Shown here piece after piece: positions 34,493 to 43,565 of a DNA stretch of 64,000 nt. This stretch comes from CBDIBC01 sp965276635 (GTDB lineage Bacteria > Actinomycetota > Acidimicrobiia > Acidimicrobiales > Palsa-688). Within the stretch, counting starts at the first letter, position 1. Each line of letters opens with the position of its first letter. The DNA is taken from positions 186,001 to 250,000 of the forward strand of contig CBDIBC010000005.1 of assembly GCA_965276635.1 (NCBI GenBank). The letters run 5' to 3'. The notes under the pieces are model-generated. The model saw only the letters and a list, made by a program, of their open reading frames with translations. It ran no database searches and had not been told where the DNA came from. A program made the translations under genes and the position numbers.

Positions 34493-34733
34493 GACTTGCT
34501 GGATCGGCCGTTTGTCGGTCGAGTTGAGACCTTTGTCCTTCTGGCGCGACCTTCTTCGTGGTCGGGGGCATGGCCGACTCCTCGGCGCCGGCTTCGCTAG
34601 GGGCGGCGCCGGCCCCAATGTCGAGTCCGGGGAACGAAGTCTCAGCGATCGGCACCACCTTGACCTCATGTAGACGGTAAAGCCGCTGCGACCGACAACG
34701 CCCGAGGCCCCCGAACGCTCCGGTTATCTGTTG

Positions 34734-34928
34734 TTACTCCGAGACGATGATGGCCTGCTCGGGGCAGGTGCCGGCCGCTTCTCGGACATCCTGTTCGAGC
34801 TCTCGAGGGACGTCCTCGAACGCTGCGGTGGCATGACCGTCGAAGTCGCTCAACTTGAAGATGTCAGGTGCCCTCATGGCGCACAGCGTGTGGCCCTGGC
34901 ACCGGTCAGGGTCGACTCTGACCTTCAT
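34734..34928 (-). CDS. [3Fe-4S] ferredoxin
   Basis: 64 residues from ATG 34928 with CGAGGA upstream. Cysteine spacing C10-x5-C16 and C55-P (DPDRCQGHTLCAMRAP, AAGTCPEQAIIV) with no fourth Cys in the C-x2-C-x2-C place is the pattern of single-cluster 3Fe-4S ferredoxins that pass electrons to cytochromes P450 in actinobacteria. Divergent from the P450 gene at 35011, with 82 bases between the start codons, so it is very likely its electron donor. Confidence 0.92.
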   Translation of the reverse strand: MKVRVDPDRCQGHTLCAMRAPDIFKLSDFDGHATAAFEDVPRELEQDVREAAGTCPEQAIIVSE

Positions 34929-35010
34929 CGTGTAGTCCTCGCTTCGCTCGCTGTATGCTCCACAACGAGGCTACCAGAGGCGTATTGCGGACCCAGGGGA
35001 AGATGGCGAT

Positions 35011-36333
35011 ATGGAAACTCAGGATGGTAAGAGTGTCCCGGTTCACTTCGACCGTCACGCGGCTGACTACCGTGACAACTTTGAGGAGATCACGCAAGGG
35101 CTGCACGCCAAGTGCCCGATCGCGTGGTCCGACACCTATGGCGGGCACTGGGTGGCCAGCGGGTACCGAGAGGTGTTCGAGATCGCCCGAGCGGCCAACC
35201 TGCTGTCGAACGACCACGACGTCGAAGGCGTTCGCAAAGGCTACAAGGGCATCACGATTCCCGCAGTGAGCCCGACCAGGGGGGGTTTCCTGGAGATGGA
35301 CCCCCCCGAGCAGCGCGACTATCGCCGGGCGCTCGATCCCTACCTCTCACCGGCAGCGGTGGCGCGCTGGAAGCCGATGGTCGAAGATCTCGCCAGGGCA
35401 TGCATCGATGAGCGCATCGAGAGCGGTGAGATCGACTTCGTGGACGACTTGGCGAACGTCGTGCCGGCGGTTCTCACCCTGGCTCTCATGGGGCTGCCGC
35501 TCGTCGACTGGGAGATCTACTGCGAGCCGGCGCACGCCCAGGTGTACACCGCCCCAGACTCTCCAGATCTGCCACGGGTGATCGAGAGCACCATGCGGAT
35601 GCACGCCACGGTGGCACAGGCCGTCGCAGAATCCAGGCGCCATCCGCGGCCTGGATTGATCAGCGCGCTGGTCGAGGCGGACATCGATGGTCAACGGGCC
35701 GGGGACGAGGACATCACTGGAGCACTGGGCTTGCTCATAGGTGGCGGATTCGACACCACGACGGCCCTGACCGCTCACAGCCTCGAGTGGCTCTACGAGC
35801 ACCCCGCCGAGCGTGACCGTCTGATCGACGACCTGCCAGGGCTGCTCGACCCCGCCACCGAAGAGTTCCTGCGGTACTTCACTCCTGCGCCCGGCGACGG
35901 CCGTACCATCACCCAGGACTGCACCATGCAAGGCGCGCAGTTCGACGAAGGGGATCGGCTGTGGCTGTCGTGGTCGATGGCAAATCGCGACCCCGCTGTC
36001 TTCGATGACCCCGACAGCGTGCTGCTCGATCGAAAGATGAACCGGCACACCAGCTTCGGTCTCGGCCTCCACCGGTGCATCGGCTCGAACCTGGCACGCA
36101 TGTCGTTCAAGACCATGCTCACCCAGGTGCTCCACCGGATGCCCGCCTTCCACTGCGTCGCAGGAGGCGCCGTACACTACGAGACCATCGGCGTGATCAA
36201 CGGGATGCGCCATCTGCCAGCCACATTTCCTCCTGGTCAACGGCAAGGTTCCGGTATCGACGAGACCATCGCCCGCTGGCAGGAGGAGTGCGACGATAAG
36301 GGCTTGGCGGAGCCAGTCACCCGACACGCCTGA
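35011..36333 (+). CDS. Cytochrome P450
   Basis: 440 residues. I-helix oxygen-binding motif LLIGGGFDTTTALTAHSLEW, ExxR in ATEEFLRYFTPAP and haem loop TSFGLGLHRCIGSNLARM with C356 as thiolate ligand. Cytosolic bacterial class I P450 hydroxylating an unknown substrate. The neighbouring ferredoxin, the acyl-CoA ligase downstream and the binding proteins suggest a fatty acid, terpene, sterol or aromatic acid, but the family (CYP number) cannot be fixed by eye. AGGGGA about 11 bases before the ATG. All core motifs intact. Confidence 0.93.
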   Translation: METQDGKSVPVHFDRHAADYRDNFEEITQGLHAKCPIAWSDTYGGHWVASGYREVFEIARAANLLSNDHDVEGVRKGYKGITIPAVSPTRGGFLEMDPPEQRDYRRALDPYLSPAAVARWKPMVEDLARACIDERIESGEIDFVDDLANVVPAVLTLALMGLPLVDWEIYCEPAHAQVYTAPDSPDLPRVIESTMRMHATVAQAVAESRRHPRPGLISALVEADIDGQRAGDEDITGALGLLIGGGFDTTTALTAHSLEWLYEHPAERDRLIDDLPGLLDPATEEFLRYFTPAPGDGRTITQDCTMQGAQFDEGDRLWLSWSMANRDPAVFDDPDSVLLDRKMNRHTSFGLGLHRCIGSNLARMSFKTMLTQVLHRMPAFHCVAGGAVHYETIGVINGMRHLPATFPPGQRQGSGIDETIARWQEECDDKGLAEPVTRHA

Positions 36334-36400
36334 AGCTGCGGCCGACGCCGCCGACCTGAAGAAGCAGCGTGACGGGTGCCGCGGCGCGACGAGGGATCGG

Positions 36401-37876
36401 TCATGCCGTCGGGGGCCTGGTGCGGGCCTCGACCAGCTGCGAACGGTTCAGCTTCATCGCGGCTGATCGGGTGAGGTGCTCGACGAACTCCACGGTCTTC
36501 GGGACCTTGTACGGGGCCAGGCGTGACCGGGCGAAGCCCCGCACGTCGTCGGTGCCCATCTTCGACCCCGGCACTCGTTCTACGATGGCGTGCACCCGCT
36601 TCCCCCATTCGGCATCCGGTAGCCCGATGACGACGACGTCGGCGATGTCCGGGTGTTCGCTGAGCGCCGATTCGAGCTCGGCGGGAAAGACGTTCTCGCC
36701 GCCGGTGACGATCATGTCCATGCGCCTGTCCGCCAAGAACACATAGCCGTCCTCGTCCACCCAACCGAGGTCGCCGACGCTGACCATGCCGTTCTCGGTG
36801 GCACGCAGGGGGATCACGCCGCGCCCGTAGTAGGCGCCAGAGGGGCCCTGTGGCCGGCGCAGGTAGATCTCGCCGACCTCGCCGGCGCCGAGCGGGCGGT
36901 GGGTGTCATCGAGCACAGCAACCTCGGTGCCGAGCACACCGCGCCCGAGCGTCCCGGGGTGCTCGAGCCATTCGTCGCCACGGCAGGCGACGACGCCGGC
37001 CGCCTCGGCGGAGCCGTAGCTGGTGAAGAACCGGTCCGCTCCGATCCGTTCGATCCAGCGGTGACCGAGCCAGACGGGAAGCGGTGATGCCCCATGCTGG
37101 ATCCACTCCAGCGAACCAAGGTCGGCCGCCGCCAATCCGGCATGGCGCGAGAGTCGCAGCAGCATCGGCGTCGGCGCGATGAAGCCGGTCACGCGATGGC
37201 GCGCGATGGCCGCCAGCATGGTCGCCGAGTCGTACTGGCTCAGGATGACGGTGTGGTTTCCGCTCACCAGGTTCAACACCGCAGTGGTGATGCTGCTCGA
37301 GTGGTAGAGCGCGTTCGGCACCAGCAGAGTCTGCGGGTGGGAGAGCTCCATGTAGGACTCGACGACTCCTGAGGTGGTGGCGCCCCGCCCGTCGTAACGC
37401 CCGGGGGCGGTGTGGAGTATCACCTTCGGGGTGCCCGTCGACCCGGAGCTGCACACGCCGAAGCGATGGAGCGCGATTGCGTCAGGCGGCGCGGCTCGAC
37501 CGAGGGGAATCTCGGCCAGCAACCGAGCCGGGTCTCCGGACAGGATGGCTGCCGGCTGGAGAACCTCCAGGACTCGTTCGAGCTCCCAGTCGGGCAGATC
37601 CCACCGCAGGGCCACGGGGACGGCACCGAGCTTCCACGCCGCCACGCACGCCACGATGTGAGTGACCGAGTTCCGAAGGCAGATCGCCACCAGACCTCCG
37701 ACCTCGACGCCGTCAGCTCGCAGCCGGTCGGCGAGGCCGTTTGCCCGATCGTCGAGCTCACTCCAGCTGAGCGAGCGCTCGGCACCGTGGGGCTCGACGG
37801 AGATGATCGCCATGCCCGTTGGGTCCGATCCGGCGAGTTGGGCGAGCCGTTCAGCGAAGGAGATGCTTGCAGCCAC
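36401..37876 (-). CDS. Class I adenylate-forming acyl-CoA synthetase
   Basis: 491 residues from GTG 37876. AMP-binding P-loop FGVCSSGSTGTPKVILHTAP, FTSYGSAEAAGVVACRG in place of YGxTE, VSVGDLGWVDEDGYVFLADR and RMDMIVTGGENVFPAELESA, and the C-terminal lysine region near AAMKLNRSQLVEAR. It activates a carboxylic acid (fatty or aromatic) to a CoA ester. It follows the binding lipoprotein gene by 2 bases and is convergent with the P450 gene. Confidence 0.9.
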   Translation of the reverse strand: MAASISFAERLAQLAGSDPTGMAIISVEPHGAERSLSWSELDDRANGLADRLRADGVEVGGLVAICLRNSVTHIVACVAAWKLGAVPVALRWDLPDWELERVLEVLQPAAILSGDPARLLAEIPLGRAAPPDAIALHRFGVCSSGSTGTPKVILHTAPGRYDGRGATTSGVVESYMELSHPQTLLVPNALYHSSSITTAVLNLVSGNHTVILSQYDSATMLAAIARHRVTGFIAPTPMLLRLSRHAGLAAADLGSLEWIQHGASPLPVWLGHRWIERIGADRFFTSYGSAEAAGVVACRGDEWLEHPGTLGRGVLGTEVAVLDDTHRPLGAGEVGEIYLRRPQGPSGAYYGRGVIPLRATENGMVSVGDLGWVDEDGYVFLADRRMDMIVTGGENVFPAELESALSEHPDIADVVVIGLPDAEWGKRVHAIVERVPGSKMGTDDVRGFARSRLAPYKVPKTVEFVEHLTRSAAMKLNRSQLVEARTRPPTA

Positions 37877-37878
37877 GC

Positions 37879-39117
37879 TCAGTGCAGACAGCTCGGTGCC
37901 AGGCCGTACGGCGTGGTGAACGCATGGCCCTGGATCCGCATGTAGAAGAAGCAGTTCACCGAGTGCGCCTGTCCCTGACGAAACGTGAGGGGCGGTGCCA
38001 TGCCGTCGAGCGTCTCGCGGCGAAATGAGTCGAGCCCGGCTACCAGCCGGCTTGCGGTCACCGGGGTCTTCGCCGTCACCCCCGCGTCACGTGCGGCGGC
38101 GCTGATGAGCAGCCCCGAGACCCACGAGTTGGTCACTGCCTCCCCGAAGCCCGGTGACGACAGGACATTCGGTGCGTAGGTCGTCAGGGCAGCGGCCAAC
38201 ACGCTCGTGGCGGGAGTGCTGTGAACGAAGAAGGGAACGTCGTTCTGGGTGGCGATCGTTCCCTCCATCCCGGGCGCCGTCGCCCAGGACTTCCCGACGC
38301 CACCGCCGATGCCCAGCTGAACGGGGTCGTAGCCCTGCTGATGGCAGCTGGCCGCCACGGCGATGACGACGGCCGAGGCGGCCGCCACGTTCACGCTGCC
38401 GGCGTGGCTCTGCTTGGCGGCCAAGCATTGAGCCACGTAGTTCGGCGCGGTCGAGGAGATCGACGCGCTGTAGACGAGCGGCACGCCGAGCGTCGCTCCG
38501 GTGCTCTTGATCGGGGGAACCGCCTCCTGGCATTGCACCGCTTCAGCGCAGTACATGACGGCCAAGGTCTTCGCTCTGACCTTCTTCGCCTCCAGGACGA
38601 TCTGCTGGGCCAGGAAGTTCTGTGTCGTTCCCTCCGGGTAGAAGTCCGGGTTCGTGTAGAAGGTCGAATTACTCAGGTTCCCACCGACGACAGGGATGTG
38701 CTCTTGGCTGACGTAGGTTGCCCAGGCTGCATCGACCACGGTGTCGTCGACCAGTCCGACGACGTGGTCCTGCGATACCAGTGTCTCCACCTCGGACAGC
38801 GACGTCCCCGGGTTCGTCAGATCGTCCTTGCTGATAACTCGCACCGGATGGCCGTCGACCCCACCATGCGCATTCGTGTAGTCCGCCCAGGCGCGGAACG
38901 TCGGCGGTCCAGTGGCACTGCTCGAGGCCGTTGGACCGCTGCAGCTACACACGACCCCGATCACCAATGGTGAAGCCGTTGCGCTCGCCGCCCTCTGTTG
39001 ACCAGTCGATCCGCATCCAGCCAGCACCACCGCCGTCGCGGCCAATCCGGCCACCAGCCCTGGTCGCCGCCTCCCGTTCGTCCGCACGCTCCGAACCCCC
39101 CTGGACGTCGTTTCCAA
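37879..39117 (-). CDS. Leu/Ile/Val-type ABC substrate-binding lipoprotein (orphan, copy 1)
   Basis: 412 residues if TTG 39117 is used. GTG 39087 is a good alternative. Lipoprotein signal peptide GLAATAVVLAGCGS, with C35 as lipidation site. Periplasmic-binding-fold type 1 pattern: LVIGVVCSCSGPTASS, ADYTNAHGGVDGHPVRVISK, VVGLVDDTVVDAAWATYVSQ and IPVVGGNLSNSTFYTNP. Such proteins deliver amino acids, amides or aromatic acids to ABC importers. No permease or ATPase gene is near. It is in operon with the acyl-CoA ligase, which suggests a carboxylic acid ligand. Divergent from a second binding protein at 39216. Confidence 0.88.
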   Translation of the reverse strand: METTSRGVRSVRTNGRRRPGLVAGLAATAVVLAGCGSTGQQRAASATASPLVIGVVCSCSGPTASSSATGPPTFRAWADYTNAHGGVDGHPVRVISKDDLTNPGTSLSEVETLVSQDHVVGLVDDTVVDAAWATYVSQEHIPVVGGNLSNSTFYTNPDFYPEGTTQNFLAQQIVLEAKKVRAKTLAVMYCAEAVQCQEAVPPIKSTGATLGVPLVYSASISSTAPNYVAQCLAAKQSHAGSVNVAAASAVVIAVAASCHQQGYDPVQLGIGGGVGKSWATAPGMEGTIATQNDVPFFVHSTPATSVLAAALTTYAPNVLSSPGFGEAVTNSWVSGLLISAAARDAGVTAKTPVTASRLVAGLDSFRRETLDGMAPPLTFRQGQAHSVNCFFYMRIQGHAFTTPYGLAPSCLH

Positions 39118-39215
39118 ACTATATTGCTTGCATTCGCCGAGGAGAGTGCGCGTGGCGGGGGGGGAGTCGTCCGACCGCGAGCACCGAGGCTGGCGCAGAA
39201 AAAAGGGGGAGTCCA

Positions 39216-40487
39216 GTGAAGAGATCCAGGTGCCTGGCGCTGTTCATGCTCGCGGCGGTAGCGGTGAGCGCATGCGGCGGCGGTGGTTCGAAGGGGGGCG
39301 GGGCAACCTCGACGGGGACGCCCGGCGGCGCTGCTGGGTCCGGCGCGAGCGCGCCCGGGGTCACGGCCACCTCGGTGAAGGTCGGCGGCGTCGCTTACAA
39401 AGCTCTCTACGGCGACATGATGGTCGGGGTGGCCGCCCGTTTCGCCGCCCAAAACGCCGGCGGCGGCGTCTACGGCCGCAAGATCAACCTGACCACGTTG
39501 ATCGACGACGGCGGGAGCAGCCTGGCGACCGTCAACGCGGCTCACACCTTGGTCGAGCAAGACGGTGTGTTCGCTGTGCTACCCGTCGGCGACAACGCCT
39601 TCACCGCGGCGAACTATCTGGCCCAGAAGCAGGTCCCGTTCTTCGGTTGGTCCGTCGATCCGTTGTGGTGCCACAACCAGTACGGTTTCGGCATCGACGG
39701 CAACGATTGCAACGAGATCACCCAGCCAACGGTCGCGGCGCTGACCACACCTCCTCTGCTGTTCCCCGACCACAGCGCCAAGGGCAAGAACATCGCTTTG
39801 GTATCGGAGGACAACGCGTCGGCCAAGGACGCGCTAAAACTGTTCGCCAAGCAGTGGCAGGGGATGGGGGCCAACGTGGTGCTGGTCGACAATTCCATTC
39901 CGACGCCCCCGGCAGTGGTGAGCGACTACACGCCGTTCGCCGACAAGATCATGAGCGCCGCCGGCGGGAAGGCCCCGGACTATGTGGGGGAGGTCTTGAC
40001 GGTGCCCGACACCATAGGGTTGCAGAACAAATTGGTGGCGCTCGGCTATCACGGGATCCTGCAAAACTTCACCCTCTATGACCCCCGCCTGGCCAAGGCG
40101 GCGGCGGGCAGCACGGTGGAGCTCGAGTTCAGTCCCTTCGAGGCGAACATCCCGGGAGTCCATACCATGATCGACCAGATCAAGGCGTACGCGCCAGGCC
40201 AGGTGCTGGACCAGCCGGCGGAAACGGGGTGGCTGTCGGCCGATGAGTTCATCGACGGGCTCAAGCTGGCTGGTCCCCGTCTGACCCGGGCCTCGTTTGT
40301 CGCCGCGCTCAACGGGGGCAAGTTCACCCCGACGTTCCAAGGGGTTGCCGGCCCCGAGCACTTCCCCGCCGCCCACAACGGGGTGGGTAACTGCGTCTCG
40401 TTCGTGCGAAGCGACGGCACCAACTACAGCGTCGCCGTGCCGTTGACCTGTGCCAAGTCCCAGCCCAACCCGCTGCTCGGAGGCTGA
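39216..40487 (+). CDS. Leu/Ile/Val-type ABC substrate-binding lipoprotein (orphan, copy 2)
   Basis: 423 residues from GTG 39216 (AAGGGGGAG upstream). Lipobox in LALFMLAAVAVSACGGGG, C20. A Gly/Ser/Thr linker follows, then a type 1 binding fold: VARFAAQNAGG-type helix in GVAARFAAQNAGGGVYGRKI, TLIDDGGSSLATVNAAHTLV, FAVLPVGDNAFTAANYLAQK and VPFFGWSVDPLWCHNQYGF. The ligand is unknown. The two divergent binding proteins are only distantly alike, so not a recent duplication. No ABC transporter subunits are encoded nearby. Confidence 0.88.
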   Translation: MKRSRCLALFMLAAVAVSACGGGGSKGGGATSTGTPGGAAGSGASAPGVTATSVKVGGVAYKALYGDMMVGVAARFAAQNAGGGVYGRKINLTTLIDDGGSSLATVNAAHTLVEQDGVFAVLPVGDNAFTAANYLAQKQVPFFGWSVDPLWCHNQYGFGIDGNDCNEITQPTVAALTTPPLLFPDHSAKGKNIALVSEDNASAKDALKLFAKQWQGMGANVVLVDNSIPTPPAVVSDYTPFADKIMSAAGGKAPDYVGEVLTVPDTIGLQNKLVALGYHGILQNFTLYDPRLAKAAAGSTVELEFSPFEANIPGVHTMIDQIKAYAPGQVLDQPAETGWLSADEFIDGLKLAGPRLTRASFVAALNGGKFTPTFQGVAGPEHFPAAHNGVGNCVSFVRSDGTNYSVAVPLTCAKSQPNPLLGG

Positions 40488-40533
40488 TCGCCGGCTTCGC
40501 CTCGCTCGGTTCCGGGTATCTCCCGAGTACACG

Positions 40534-40561
40534 TTTCAATTCTGTCTATCAACGATACAAT
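40534..40561 (+). promoter_or_regulatory. Possible promoter of the eight-gene operon
   Basis: AT-richer island in a GC-rich gap. TACAAT at 40556-40561 is a good -10 and TTTCAA at 40534-40539, 16 bases upstream, a weak -35. The -10 lies in a small inverted repeat CGAT-ACA-ATCG that could bind a regulator. The GTG start of the operon is 36 bases downstream of the -10. Confidence 0.35.
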
Positions 40562-40596
40562 CGTAACACGACTAGATTCCCAGGGACGGAGGACCG

Positions 40597-42399
40597 GTGA
40601 GTGAGACGGTTGCGGATTTCGTGTTGCGTCGGCTGCGGGCGTGGGGGGTGGACCGCGTCTTCGGCTACCCGGGGGATGGGATCAACGGGATGCTCGCCGC
40701 ATGGGGCCGGGCGAACAACGACCCGAAGTTCGTCCAAGCTCGCCACGAGGAGATGGCGGCGTTCGAGGCCGTCGGTTACTCGAAGTTCTCCGGGCGGGTC
40801 GGGGTGTGCGTAGCCACTTCAGGCCCGGGGGCGGTGCACCTGTTGAACGGCTTGTATGACGCCAAGTTGGATCATGTACCGGTGGTAGCGCTCGTCGGCC
40901 AGACCGCCCGCTCGGCGATGGGCGGGTCGTATCAGCAGGAGATCGATCTGATGTCGCTGTTCAAGGACTGCTGCCACCAGTTCGTGGAGATGGGCACCGT
41001 CTCCCAGCAGTTCCCGAACCTGATCGACCGGGCTATTCGGGTAGCGATGGCCACCTCCAGCCCGACGTGTGTGATCATCCCCTCCGACGTCCAGGACCTG
41101 CCCTACGAGCCCCCACCGCACGCATTCAAGATGGTGCCCTCCAGCACCGGGATCGACTGGCCTACCCAGGTCGCCGCCGACGACACCATTGCCCAGGCCG
41201 CCGAGATCCTAAACGCCGGCCAGAAGGTCGCGATCCTGGTCGGCCAGGGCGCCCGGACGGCTCGGGCCGAGGTGCTCGAGGTCGCCGACCTCCTCGGTGC
41301 CGGGGTAGCCAAAGCGCTCCTGGGCAAAGACGTGCTGGCTGACGATCTGCCGTTCGTGACCGGATCGATCGGCCTGCTCGGAACCCGCCCGAGCTACGAG
41401 ATGATGATGGACTGCGACACCCTTCTCACCGTCGGGTCGAACTTCCCCTACACGCAATTCATGCCCAAACTGGACCAAGCCCGCGCGATTCAGATCGACC
41501 GGGACGGGTCCTTCATCGGGATGCGCTATCCCTACGAGCTCAACATCGTCGCCGACGCCGCCTCCGCCCTGCGCGCCCTGATCCCTCACTTGAACCATAA
41601 GGCGAACCGCGAGTGGCGCGAGACGATCGAGAGCAACGTGGCCGGATGGTGGGAGACCATGGAGCGCCAGGCCATGACTGCCAGCGACCTGCCCGGTGTC
41701 GTGAACCCCCAGCGGCTCCTATGGGAACTGTCCGAACAGCTCCCCTCGAATGCCATGGTGGCTTCGGACTCGGGGTCGTCGGCCAACTGGTACGCCCGCT
41801 ACCTTCGCTTCGCGGGCGAGGTACGCGGATCGCTGTCGGGGACCTTGGCCACCATGGGGCCCGGTGTTCCCTATGCCATCGGCGCCAAGTTCGCGCATCC
41901 CGACCGTCCCGCCATCGCCATCGTGGGGGATGGGGCCATGCAGATGAATGGCATGGCCGAACTGCTGACGATCGGCCGGTACTGGAAGGAATGGTCCGAT
42001 CCTCGCCTGATCATCGCCGTGCTGCACAACAACGACCTCAACCAGGTGACCTGGGAGATGCGGGCCATGGAGGGCGCTCCCAAGTTCGTCGAATCCCAGT
42101 CCCTCCCCGATTACTCGTACGCCGCATTCGCCCGCACCGTCGGACTCAACGCCGTCGAGGTCACCGCCGCCGAGCAGATCGGCGATGCTTGGCGCCAAGC
42201 CCTCTCGGCGGACCGCCCGACGATCCTCGACGTGCATACGGACCCGAACGTGCCGCCCATCCCGCCGCACGCCACCCTCGATGAGATGAAGTCCGCCGGT
42301 CTGGCCATGCTGCACGGCGACGAAGACGCCCGCCAGGTGATCACCACCGGCGTGAAACAGAAGCTCCAGGAGTTCCTGCCCGGCACGAAGTCCGAATGA
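40597..42399 (+). CDS. Thiamine-diphosphate-dependent enzyme (pyruvate oxidase/acetolactate synthase-like)
   Basis: 600 residues from GTG 40597 (GGACGGAGGA upstream). Three-domain ThDP fold: N-terminal VADFVLRRLRAWGVDRVFGY, with the catalytic glutamate in ARHEEMAAFEAVGYSKFSG; middle domain AGQKVAILVGQGARTARAEV; C-terminal cofactor motif VGDGAMQMNGMAELLTIGRY ending in HNNDLNQVTW. It most resembles pyruvate dehydrogenase (quinone)/PoxB-like and other ThDP-requiring proteins, which decarboxylate 2-oxo acids. First gene of an operon that runs to 49572. It could cleave a 2-keto acid made by the dehydratase encoded further on (inference). Confidence 0.88.
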   Translation: MSETVADFVLRRLRAWGVDRVFGYPGDGINGMLAAWGRANNDPKFVQARHEEMAAFEAVGYSKFSGRVGVCVATSGPGAVHLLNGLYDAKLDHVPVVALVGQTARSAMGGSYQQEIDLMSLFKDCCHQFVEMGTVSQQFPNLIDRAIRVAMATSSPTCVIIPSDVQDLPYEPPPHAFKMVPSSTGIDWPTQVAADDTIAQAAEILNAGQKVAILVGQGARTARAEVLEVADLLGAGVAKALLGKDVLADDLPFVTGSIGLLGTRPSYEMMMDCDTLLTVGSNFPYTQFMPKLDQARAIQIDRDGSFIGMRYPYELNIVADAASALRALIPHLNHKANREWRETIESNVAGWWETMERQAMTASDLPGVVNPQRLLWELSEQLPSNAMVASDSGSSANWYARYLRFAGEVRGSLSGTLATMGPGVPYAIGAKFAHPDRPAIAIVGDGAMQMNGMAELLTIGRYWKEWSDPRLIIAVLHNNDLNQVTWEMRAMEGAPKFVESQSLPDYSYAAFARTVGLNAVEVTAAEQIGDAWRQALSADRPTILDVHTDPNVPPIPPHATLDEMKSAGLAMLHGDEDARQVITTGVKQKLQEFLPGTKSE

Positions 42400-42863
42400 C
42401 CCGTCACCGAACGACACTGGCCACGCCCGGCCTGCCCGTGGTGGGCCGAGCGTTGCACGACATCCGCACCGGCCGCTTCGAACGAAGCCTGGCCGGCCTG
42501 GCCGCGGCGGGCGCCCTGGTCACCACCGGCGAGATCTTCACCGAGCACGACAGCGCCAGCTTCGGGAACAAGATGATGTGGTGGCCGATCATCATCGTGC
42601 CGACCCTGGCCCCGGCCGGGATCGCCGCGGTGTTCAGCCGCCGGGCCGCCAAGACGGTGCTGCCAGCCGCATCGATCGTGGTCATCGCCAACGGCCTCCA
42701 AGGCACCTTCTTGCACCTGCGGGGCGTCAGCCGCAAGCCGGGCGGCTTCAAGAACCTGCGCTACAACCTGGAGATGGGTCCACCGGCGTTCGCGCCCGCC
42801 CTGGCCAGCCTGGTCGGCGGCATGGGGCTCCTCGCCTCTCTACTGCGGCGGGAGGGGGGCTGA
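42396..42863 (+). CDS. Small four-helix membrane protein
   Basis: 155 residues, ATG overlapping the previous stop (ATGA). Four hydrophobic segments: SLAGLAAAGALVTTGEIF, MMWWPIIIVPTLAPAGIAAV, VLPAASIVVIANGLQGTFLH and FAPALASLVGGMGLLASLL. Between them is the polar loop RGVSRKPGGFKNLRYNLEMG. I do not recognise a function. The genes around it (gluconate-dehydrogenase-like pair) suggest a membrane partner for electron transfer or docking, which is conjecture. Confidence 0.75.
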   Translation: MTRHRTTLATPGLPVVGRALHDIRTGRFERSLAGLAAAGALVTTGEIFTEHDSASFGNKMMWWPIIIVPTLAPAGIAAVFSRRAAKTVLPAASIVVIANGLQGTFLHLRGVSRKPGGFKNLRYNLEMGPPAFAPALASLVGGMGLLASLLRREGG

Positions 42864-43565
42864 ATGCCCTTCCGTCCACCAAACGCCAGAGCGGTCACAC
42901 CGGGCGGCCGCGGCCGGTTCCCGGGCTTCGATGTCCTCGAGGAGGTCGACCGCTGGGACGACGTCACCGCCGGCGTCGTCCTCGCTCGCCTCGATCCCCA
43001 ACCGGAGCTGTGCTTCTTCACTCCTGCGGAACAAGCCACCGCCGACGCCCTGTTCGACCAGCTTCTCGGCCAGGACGCGGAGCCGAAGGTCCCGGTCCTG
43101 TTGCTGGTCGACCGTCGACTGGCGCTCGGGCAGACCGACGGGTGGCGGTATGAGGAGATGCCCGAAGACAGCGATGCCTGGCGGGCAACTCTCGCCTGGC
43201 TCGACGACGACGCCCAGGTGGCTCATGGCCGGCGGTTCTGCCTCCTGGCCTGGGAAGAGCAAGGCCAGCTGGTCCAGGCGGTGCACGATGCCGGCACGTG
43301 GCATGGCCTGCCCGCCTCGAGGGTGTGGAGCCTGTGGACCCGCTATGCCAGCACCGCGTTCTACTCCCATCCGTGGGCCTGGAACGAGATCGGCTTCGGC
43401 GGCCCGGCCTACCCACGTGGGTACAAGGCGCTGGGGATCGACAAGCGAGAGGGATGGGAGGTTGCCGACCATCACAGCGAGGATCCCATCCCCTTCGCCG
43501 ACCGGGTGGAACGCGCCCGGCAACGTCACCAGCAGGCGACGAGCGGCGACGGGCAGGGAGCGTGA
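42864..43565 (+). CDS. Gluconate 2-dehydrogenase subunit 3-like protein
   Basis: 233 residues, starting right after the previous stop. The stretch LCFFTPAEQATADALFDQLL followed by GQDAEPKVPVLLLVDRRLAL and later WEVADHHSEDPIPFADRV fits the small subunit family of FAD-dependent gluconate 2-dehydrogenases, whose gene is usually next to a GMC flavoprotein, as here. The usual Tat signal is not evident, so the complex may be cytoplasmic. The role in relatives is assembly or electron transfer with the flavoprotein. Confidence 0.7.
   Translation: MPFRPPNARAVTPGGRGRFPGFDVLEEVDRWDDVTAGVVLARLDPQPELCFFTPAEQATADALFDQLLGQDAEPKVPVLLLVDRRLALGQTDGWRYEEMPEDSDAWRATLAWLDDDAQVAHGRRFCLLAWEEQGQLVQAVHDAGTWHGLPASRVWSLWTRYASTAFYSHPWAWNEIGFGGPAYPRGYKALGIDKREGWEVADHHSEDPIPFADRVERARQRHQQATSGDGQGA

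Noticed and set aside
36334..36400. Rho-independent terminator between the convergent P450 and ligase genes
   Set aside because: No GC stem followed by a T run on either strand.
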